Assembly (NCBI GenBank): GCA_938040725.1
Contig: CALHZX010000062.1
Coordinates: forward strand, 1-6,670
From: an uncultured Actinomyces sp.
Lineage (GTDB): Bacteria; Actinomycetota; Actinomycetes; Actinomycetales; Actinomycetaceae
Reading direction: 5' to 3'
DNA length: 6,670 bases
The notes beneath the pieces were generated by a model. It saw only the letters and a program-made list of their open reading frames with translations, had not been told where the DNA came from and did no database searches. The translations under genes were made by a program, and so were the position numbers. Shown in pieces: positions 1-4,500 of the stretch. How positions within the stretch are numbered: the stretch's first letter is position 1; each line of letters begins with the position of its first letter.

Positions 1-718
1 CGCCGACCTCGAGGAGGCGCAGCACGTCGGCCACCGTGTTGATGGTCCACACGTGGACGGCCAGGCCCAGGGTGTGGGCGGTGGCCACGAAGCGCTCGTC
101 GACGACGCGGATGGGTCCCTGATGCATGGGGACCTGGGCGGCGATGGCGCCCTGGCGAGGGCCGGGCACGTGCCACCAGGCGGGGTTCGTGGCGCTCTTC
201 GCGGCACCCACGAGGCGAACGACGGCCTCGGTACCTAAAGACGTTGCGACCGCGCGGGCCGGGTCCGCAGCCGCAGTATCACGCACGGCGCGCAGGCGCG
301 GCTCGGAGAAGGAAGCAACCAGCACACGGTTAGCCGCGCCGTGGTCGGCGATGACATCGAGGAGAGGGCCTTCAACGCCCGGCTCCTTCGCGTCGATGTT
401 GACGTACATATCCGGGAAGGCCTCGAGAACCTGAGCGAGCAGCGGCATCTGCTCCCCGGAGTCGCGGTGGCGCAGCTTGGACAGCTCGCGCCACGTCATC
501 TGAGCGATCGCGCCGGTGCCGTCGTAGCAGCGGTCCACGGTCTCGTCGTGACAGAGGACGACCTTGCCGTCGGCGGTGACGTGGGCGTCGGTCTCCACGT
601 GACGGATCCCGGCCTCGTACACGTGAGCGAAGGCGCTCATCGTGTTCTCGGGGGCCTCCTCGCTGCCGCCGCGGTGGGCGAAAACGATGGGTCCCTGACG
701 CATGGTGACGGGCATCAT
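1..718 (-). CDS. Glycerophosphodiester phosphodiesterase family protein (C-terminus cut by window edge)
   Basis: Enzymes of this family hydrolyse glycerophosphodiesters from phospholipid or teichoic-acid turnover to sn-glycerol 3-phosphate and an alcohol. I translated 239 codons without a stop. The GDPD signatures are in order: HRGG at residues 15-18 followed by PENT at 23-26, ETD at 42-44, HDE at 57-59, NIDAK at 107-111 and VHVWTIN at 221-227. His15 and His57 are the expected acid/base pair, and Glu42 and Asp44 expected metal ligands. No signal peptide is visible, so it is probably cytosolic. The family is usually about 240-270 residues, so only a short tail is missing. The ATG at 718-716 overlaps the TGA of the upstream M23 gene (ATGA), with GGAG 8 nt before it, so translation is probably coupled. 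A second ATG follows immediately (715) and cannot be excluded. The exact substrate cannot be read from sequence. Confidence 0.93.
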   Translation of the reverse strand, partial: MMPVTMRQGPIVFAHRGGSEEAPENTMSAFAHVYEAGIRHVETDAHVTADGKVVLCHDETVDRCYDGTGAIAQMTWRELSKLRHRDSGEQMPLLAQVLEAFPDMYVNIDAKEPGVEGPLLDVIADHGAANRVLVASFSEPRLRAVRDTAAADPARAVATSLGTEAVVRLVGAAKSATNPAWWHVPGPRQGAIAAQVPMHQGPIRVVDERFVATAHTLGLAVHVWTINTVADVLRLLEVG

Positions 719-1752
719 GAGCAAGACTCCTGTCCGAGATAAACAGCTTTGTTTGTCTGCATCCACGCGTCCGGATCCACCGGGGTGTTCGAGGAGTCGT
801 GGATTTCGAAGTGCAGGTGGGGGCCCGTGGACCAGCCGTTGTTGCCGACCGCGCCGATGACCTGCCCGGCAGTCACGGTGTCGCCGACCTTGACCTTAAT
901 TTTGTTCATGTATTGGTGCAGGTAGGCGGAGTGGAAGACGGTGCCGTCGGACTTCGTGTGCTTGATCTGCACGTAGGCGCCCGAGCGCGAGTTCTCCGCG
1001 ACCTCTTCGACGACGCCGCCGTACACGGCCGTGATGGGCGTGTCGAGCGGGGCGGCCATGTCGATACCCTCGTGGGCCAGGAGCTGGCCGGAGACGGGCG
1101 AAATACGCATCGTGAAGGGCGAAGTGATCGTGTAGGTCCCCTCCGGCAGCGGCCAGTAGATCGTGTCGGCGACGACGCGCACGTTGCGGTTGCCGTCCGC
1201 GCCGTTGCCCGACGCGCAACCGGTGATGGATACGGGGGCCTTCGCCTTGGCGCGCGAGTTCGCGGTGAGGGTGCCATCCAGGGCGGTGGCCTGGGGCAGT
1301 GCGGAGGACACGGCCCAGCTGGGCCCGCCCACCGAGGCGCCGAAGGCACGCGCGGGCACGGTCAAAGACGAGTCGGAGCCGACGCGTCCCGTCATGGGCA
1401 CCGCGATCGTCGTGCCCGCCAGACCCAGGACGAGGAGGGCGCGCAGCACGTAGCCCACGGGGTGGACGTCTCGGCGTCGGCCAGGAGACAATGCCGGGGC
1501 CTCGCTCCCGGGTTCGGCCTCGCTCCCGGGTTCGGCCTGGCTTTCGGGAGCGGCCACGGGCGAGGCCAGGGCTGCCTCGTCGGGTGCGGCATCGTGACGC
1601 GTGACCGCGGCGCGAGGGGGCGGGGGTGCAGCGGGATCCAGGTCGAGCGGAATCGCCGCGGTGATCGGGAGCTCCTGGGAGTCCTCGCCGTTCTCGGAGC
1701 GCGCGGCGCGCAGCTGCGACCGCTTCGGCAGCGGGCATTCGATGTCGCTCAC
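715..1752 (-). CDS. Membrane-anchored M23 family zinc metallopeptidase (LytM-type peptidoglycan hydrolase)
   Basis: Predicted to cut peptide cross-bridges of peptidoglycan outside the membrane. Counting from the GTG at 1752 (345 aa): residues 1-95 are a charged, Pro/Ala/Glu-rich cytoplasmic part containing two EPGSEA repeats (about 73-85); residues 99-120 are one hydrophobic segment, likely a signal anchor; a low-complexity linker follows; the M23 domain spans about 200-330. Its residues are intact: HEGID (His227, Asp231), YLH (His279) and GPHLH (His312, His314). By family knowledge His227/Asp231/His314 bind zinc and His279/His312 are catalytic. Start choice: an ATG at 1824 would overlap the upstream stop (ATGA) and add 24 residues, but those codons are AT-ending unusually often (CAA, ACA, TTA, CGA) and the region looks like a promoter. 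The GTG has a strong purine-rich SD (1756-1764). Both starts are possible. No LysM or coiled coil is seen. It overlaps the downstream GDPD gene by 4 nt. Confidence 0.9.
   Translation of the reverse strand: MSDIECPLPKRSQLRAARSENGEDSQELPITAAIPLDLDPAAPPPPRAAVTRHDAAPDEAALASPVAAPESQAEPGSEAEPGSEAPALSPGRRRDVHPVGYVLRALLVLGLAGTTIAVPMTGRVGSDSSLTVPARAFGASVGGPSWAVSSALPQATALDGTLTANSRAKAKAPVSITGCASGNGADGNRNVRVVADTIYWPLPEGTYTITSPFTMRISPVSGQLLAHEGIDMAAPLDTPITAVYGGVVEEVAENSRSGAYVQIKHTKSDGTVFHSAYLHQYMNKIKVKVGDTVTAGQVIGAVGNNGWSTGPHLHFEIHDSSNTPVDPDAWMQTNKAVYLGQESCS
1498..1538. repeat. 18-bp in-frame tandem repeat in the M23 gene
   Basis: Two perfect adjacent 18-bp copies lie at 1501-1518 and 1519-1536. The perfect periodicity extends to 1498-1538, and a degenerate third copy follows at 1537-1554 (13 of 18 positions by eye). 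On the minus strand the unit encodes six residues, read as EPGSEA twice, in the cytoplasmic tail before the membrane anchor. Because 18 is a multiple of three, copy-number change would preserve the reading frame. Confidence 0.9.
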
Positions 1753-1755
1753 GCT

Positions 1756-1764
1756 CTCCCCCTC
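1756..1764 (-). promoter_or_regulatory. Shine-Dalgarno before the GTG start of the M23 gene
   Basis: The minus strand reads GAGGGGGAG and then AGC before the GTG at 1752. The GAGG part sits 8 nt from the start codon. The ATG at 1824 has no comparable purine run at normal spacing, so this site favours the GTG. Confidence 0.6.
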
Positions 1765-1795
1765 ATCTGTGTTCGTCACTTGCGGGCCTCGATCT

Positions 1796-1824
1796 AATGT
1801 ACCTTGCTGATCGCGCCGCGTCAT
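1796..1824 (-). promoter_or_regulatory. Candidate internal promoter for the M23/GDPD gene pair
   Basis: The minus strand has ATGACG (1824-1819; 4 of 6 to the TTGACA -35), a 17-nt spacer, and TACATT (1801-1796; 4 of 6 to the TATAAT -10). Transcription would begin near 1788 and give about a 35-nt leader before the GTG at 1752. The segment is more AT-rich than its surroundings. It is a motif match by eye only, and it competes with reading 1824 as the start codon of the peptidase. Confidence 0.4.
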
Positions 1825-2855
1825 GGGCGCTGGAGCGCATCTCGGACTTCGCCGACGAGCAGCTCCAGGATGTCTTCGAGGAAGAGGATGCCGACGACGG
1901 CGCCCGCGTCGCGCACGAGGGCGCAGTGGACGCCAGTGCGCTGCATGTGGCGCAGCGCATCCTCGACCTGGTCGCCGGAGGACACAGCCTCGAGGCGACG
2001 GATGCGCCAGGGCGTGATCGGCTGCTCGCGTTCCTCCCCGGTGGCATACAGGACGTCTTTGAGGTGCACGTAGCCGACGATGGAGCCGTCGTCCCCAGCG
2101 ATCGGAAAGCGCGAGAAGCCCGTGTGGGCGACCTGTTCCTCGACGTCGGCGGGGGTAACCCCTTCGGGCAGGACGACGAGCTTGTCGAGGGGAACCATCG
2201 CGGTCCCAGCGGTTTCCTCGGAGAACTCCAGGGTGCCGCTGAGCAGACCCAGCTCATCCGTCAGCACGCCTTCAGCCTGCGAAGCGACGACGATCGAGGC
2301 CACCTCCTCAACCGTGTAGGTGGCCGAAATTTCCGAGCGCGGCTCGTAGCCCGCCAAGCGCACGAACCAGTTCGCGAAGTGATCCATGGCCTCGATAATC
2401 GGACGCAGGACGTGGCCCAAGCGCACGAGGAAGGGGGCAAGGACCAGCAGCATCCGCACGGGGGCGGCGATCGAGACGTTCTTGGGGACCATCTCGCCGA
2501 ACACGACGTGGCAGAAGAGAACGATGACGAGGGCAGCCGCAAATCCGACGACGTGGCTGGTTGCCTCAGGCGCGCCCAGGCGCTCAAGCGGCGACTCGAC
2601 GAGGTGCGTGATCGCGGGCTCCGCGACGACGCCCAGGGTCGTGGACGCGACCGTCACACCCAGCTGACAGATCGCCAGCATGAGGGAGACGTGCTGCAGC
2701 GCGTACAGGGCTGCGGCCGAGCCGCGCGCGCCCTCATCCGCGAGAGGCTCAACCTGCGAGCGGCGCGTCGAGGTGACGGCGAACTCGCCGGCGACGAAAA
2801 ACGCGTTGACGGCCAGCAGGGCCACGGTGATAGCGAGACCAACTCCCACGCTCAC
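1821..2855 (-). CDS. CNNM/DUF21 transporter-like protein with CBS pair, lacking the CorC_HlyC domain
   Basis: A 344-aa member of the CNNM/CorC family, often annotated as hemolysin-like; characterised members transport or regulate Mg2+ and related cations. The N-terminal CNNM membrane domain covers about 1-175: hydrophobic helices at about 3-24, 56-78, 101-118 and 131-148, with FVAGEFA (20-26) and the conserved GEMVPKN loop (120-126). A CBS pair follows at about 213-272 (FSRFPIAGDDGSIVGYVHL) and 280-338 (VGILFLEDILELLVGE), the likely nucleotide-sensing module. The protein ends 6 residues after the second CBS, so the CorC_HlyC domain present in its neighbour is absent. The start is GTG at 2855, overlapping the stop of the upstream paralogue (GTGA), with GAGGAGG (2869-2863) 7 nt upstream. 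This is the usual second gene of actinobacterial CNNM pairs and is probably co-expressed with the first. The ion specificity is not readable. Confidence 0.92.
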   Translation of the reverse strand: MSVGVGLAITVALLAVNAFFVAGEFAVTSTRRSQVEPLADEGARGSAAALYALQHVSLMLAICQLGVTVASTTLGVVAEPAITHLVESPLERLGAPEATSHVVGFAAALVIVLFCHVVFGEMVPKNVSIAAPVRMLLVLAPFLVRLGHVLRPIIEAMDHFANWFVRLAGYEPRSEISATYTVEEVASIVVASQAEGVLTDELGLLSGTLEFSEETAGTAMVPLDKLVVLPEGVTPADVEEQVAHTGFSRFPIAGDDGSIVGYVHLKDVLYATGEEREQPITPWRIRRLEAVSSGDQVEDALRHMQRTGVHCALVRDAGAVVGILFLEDILELLVGEVRDALQRP

Positions 2856-4180
2856 AGCGACACCTCCTCGTCGTCGGCCTCGGGGGCAGGCGTGATCGCC
2901 ACCTGGGCGACGCGCCTGCCCTGCATCTGCGTGACCTCGATGCCTATGCCGTCCACGCTCACGCGCGATCCGACGACCGGGATCTCGCCCAGCTCGTTCA
3001 TGACGAGACCGCCGATCGTGTCGTAGGGGCCATCCTCGGGCAGGTTGATGTCCGTGCGGCGCGCGAGCTCGTCGGGGCGCAGCGTGCCGGGCACAAGGAA
3101 CGTCCCGTCGGGGCGCGGGCGAATGCCGAGGCGACGCTGGTCGTGCTCGTCGGAGACCTCGCCGACGATCTCCTCGACGACGTCCTCGAGGGTGACGATG
3201 CCGGAAACGCCGCCGTACTCGTCGACGACGACGGCCATCTGCAGGCCCTCATCGCGCAGCTGGACCATGAGGGGTCCGATCGGCGCTGTCTCGGGAACCG
3301 AGGGCGCGTCGGTCATGAGAGACGAGGAAATGACGGGAACCTCGGCGCGACGATCGGCGGGCACGGCGACGGCGCGGCGCAGGGAGACCAGGCCGAGGAT
3401 GTCATCGGAGTCGTCCCCGATCACCGGGAACCGGGAGTGGCCGGTTTCGTGGGCCAGGTCCAGCACATCCTGGGCACTGTCGCACTCGCTGAGGGTATGC
3501 AGGCGGCCGCGGTCGGTCATGACGTCGGCGGCGCTGAGGGTGGACATGCGGATCGTGTTGACGAAGAGGTCGGCCGTGGACGTGTCGAAGGTCCCTTCTT
3601 CGACGGAGTGCTCGACGAGGGCTGCCAGCTCAGAGGCGGAGCGCGCCGAGGAGATCTCTTCCTGGGGCTCGATGCCCATGCGGGCGAGCACCCAGTTCGC
3701 GGTGCCGCCCAGCACCCAGATGAGGGGGCGGGCGATGACGGTGAAGACCATCTGGAAGGGGACGACGCGCACGGCGGTCGCCAGGGGGTGGGCCAGGGCG
3801 AGGTTCTTGGGAACGAGCTCACCGAAGAGCATCGAGAAGACGTTGATGAACGCGGCGGCCACGAATGCCGCGATGCCTGTCGCAAGCCCCCACGCGAGGC
3901 CGACCGATCCGAGCAGGTCTTCCAACAGCTCCGCTAGGGCGCTCTGCGTCGTGTAGCCGAGCAGAATCGTGGTCAGCGTGATACCCACCTGGGCCCCCGA
4001 CAGCTGCGTGGACAGGCTACGGGTAGCGCGCAGGACGGAGGCGGCCCCTCGGTCCCCTTCCTCGGCCTTCTTGTCAAGAACGGCCTGGTCGACCGCAACG
4101 AGCGAGAACTCGGCGGAGACGAAGACGAAGGTGCCTGCGGTCAGGACGATGCCGAGCAGAAGCATGAGGGCGGTCGTCAT
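2852..4180 (-). CDS. CNNM/CorC-type transporter with CBS pair and CorC_HlyC domain (hemolysin-family protein)
   Basis: A 442-aa protein with full family architecture. Residues 1-175 are the CNNM (DUF21) domain: helix 1 at about 4-24, FVSAEFSL (20-27), GAQVGITLTTILLG (62-75), a helix at about 100-118 and the conserved GELVPKN (120-126). The CBS pair lies at about 212-270 (HSRFPVIGDD) and 284-341 (DEYGGVSGIVTLEDVVEEIVGE without a break). A CorC_HlyC domain fills about 352-430 (PYDTIGGLVMNELGEIP, then VDGIGIEV), and the tail is acidic. Family members act in Mg2+/Co2+ homeostasis at the cytoplasmic membrane; the direction of transport and the ion are inferred, not visible. The frame stays open upstream to 4357, but the ATG at 4180 is chosen because GAGGGGG lies 7 nt before it and helix 1 begins right there; the upstream 59 codons are arginine- and cysteine-rich with no family resemblance. 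It is the first gene of the leftward unit. Confidence 0.94.
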   Translation of the reverse strand: MTTALMLLLGIVLTAGTFVFVSAEFSLVAVDQAVLDKKAEEGDRGAASVLRATRSLSTQLSGAQVGITLTTILLGYTTQSALAELLEDLLGSVGLAWGLATGIAAFVAAAFINVFSMLFGELVPKNLALAHPLATAVRVVPFQMVFTVIARPLIWVLGGTANWVLARMGIEPQEEISSARSASELAALVEHSVEEGTFDTSTADLFVNTIRMSTLSAADVMTDRGRLHTLSECDSAQDVLDLAHETGHSRFPVIGDDSDDILGLVSLRRAVAVPADRRAEVPVISSSLMTDAPSVPETAPIGPLMVQLRDEGLQMAVVVDEYGGVSGIVTLEDVVEEIVGEVSDEHDQRRLGIRPRPDGTFLVPGTLRPDELARRTDINLPEDGPYDTIGGLVMNELGEIPVVGSRVSVDGIGIEVTQMQGRRVAQVAITPAPEADDEEVSL

Positions 4181-4187
4181 CGCGTGG

Positions 4188-4194
4188 CCCCCTC
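4188..4194 (-). promoter_or_regulatory. Shine-Dalgarno deciding the start of the first CNNM gene
   Basis: GAGGGGG on the minus strand is separated by 7 nt from the ATG at 4180. It supports this start over the upstream in-frame codons that run back to 4357. Confidence 0.65.
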
Positions 4195-4287
4195 GACGAG
4201 GCCGGGGTGCCTCGCGGGTACGCGCGCAGAAGAGGGGTGAGAAAGAGCGGCGATAAAGCCGGCAGTGTCGCAGTCCATGATGGTTAC

Positions 4288-4293
4288 AGTTTA
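4288..4293 (-). promoter_or_regulatory. Candidate -10 element of the leftward CNNM operon
   Basis: TAAACT on the minus strand (4 of 6 to TATAAT) is one of the few AT-rich stretches upstream of the operon. It would give a leader of roughly 100 nt before the ATG at 4180. No convincing -35 is seen 16-18 nt upstream, so this is tentative. Confidence 0.3.
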
Positions 4294-4294
4294 G

Positions 4295-4306
4295 CGGTCC
4301 AGACCG
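4295..4306. promoter_or_regulatory. Perfect inverted repeat, possible operator
   Basis: The plus strand reads CGGTC-CA-GACCG, two perfect 5-bp arms around 2 bp. It lies within the would-be spacer just upstream of the leftward -10 (4288-4293), where a bound dimeric repressor would block polymerase. No regulator can be named from the motif. Confidence 0.35.
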
Positions 4307-4358
4307 TCTCTCCCCGCGCGCATTTCCACACACCGCGAGGCATGTGCCAACAATCATT

Positions 4359-4384
4359 CTTCAACGGACCAAAGGCCCTTGAAG
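4359..4384. repeat. Imperfect inverted repeat upstream of kgd
   Basis: The arms are CTTCAACGG (4359-4367) and CCCTTGAAG (4376-4384). Eight of nine positions are complementary, the outer six perfectly. The 8-nt centre, ACCAAAGG, can extend the stem with one bulge around AAA. It lies about 60-85 bp upstream of the predicted kgd transcription start and could be an operator, or a hairpin in any longer transcript. It is not followed by a T-run, so it does not look like an intrinsic terminator. Confidence 0.45.
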
Positions 4385-4402
4385 TACACGCCAAAGGTGT
4401 AC
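4384..4402. promoter_or_regulatory. Inverted repeat next to the kgd -35 region, candidate regulator site
   Basis: Perfect arms GTACAC (4384-4389) and GTGTAC (4397-4402) flank a 7-nt spacer, a 19-bp site with a layout typical of dimeric helix-turn-helix regulators. It abuts the previous inverted repeat and ends about 30 bp before the -10 at 4432. The heptamer CCAAAGG occurs within it (4391-4397) and again exactly 22 bp upstream (4369-4375), about two helical turns. Confidence 0.45.
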
Positions 4403-4431
4403 CAGGTTTCGTGAAGACGATCACGCGGCGG

Positions 4432-4437
4432 TAGAAT
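4432..4437 (+). promoter_or_regulatory. -10 element of the kgd promoter
   Basis: TAGAAT matches 5 of 6 bases of TATAAT in an otherwise GC-rich context. The -35 is poor (TTCGTG at 4408-4413, 18-nt spacer), as is common in actinobacteria. The start of transcription would fall at about 4443-4447, just before or at the ATG at 4447. Confidence 0.5.
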
Positions 4438-4490
4438 TGAGGAGGTATGGCCGCGCAGGATTTTGCCCATGCGCGCAGCGCGACACTTAC

Positions 4491-4495
4491 GGAGG
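4491..4495 (+). promoter_or_regulatory. Shine-Dalgarno for the GTG start of kgd
   Basis: GGAGG lies 5 nt before the GTG at 4501, near-ideal spacing. A second GGAGG (4441-4445) is only 1 nt before the in-frame ATG at 4447, and would lie at or upstream of the predicted transcript start. Confidence 0.6.
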
Positions 4496-4500
4496 AATAC

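Noticed and set aside
799..1797. 332-codon plus-strand open frame opposite the M23 gene
   Set aside because: The M23 catalytic motifs are intact on the minus strand. This frame is low-complexity Gly/Arg/Val/Asp and has no recognisable fold.
1797..3026. 409-codon plus-strand open frame opposite the CNNM genes
   Set aside because: It is antisense to two genes with clear family motifs, is dominated by Asp, Arg, Gly, His and Val as expected from reading GC-biased codons backwards, and shows no domain.
4181..4290. Magnesium riboswitch (M-box or ykoK-like) in the leader of the CNNM operon
   Set aside because: It is a tempting idea for a cation transporter, but the leader is only about 110 nt and I see no conserved M-box core or terminator hairpin, only a weak 4-bp stem near 4248-4261.
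4181..4357. 59-residue N-terminal extension of the first CNNM protein
   Set aside because: The frame is open, but the sequence is Arg/Cys-rich and unlike the family. A good Shine-Dalgarno precedes the ATG at 4180, where the first membrane helix begins.
4359..4384. Intrinsic terminator
   Set aside because: The inverted repeat could form a hairpin but has no U-tract on either strand, and no gene ends nearby, since the flanking genes diverge.
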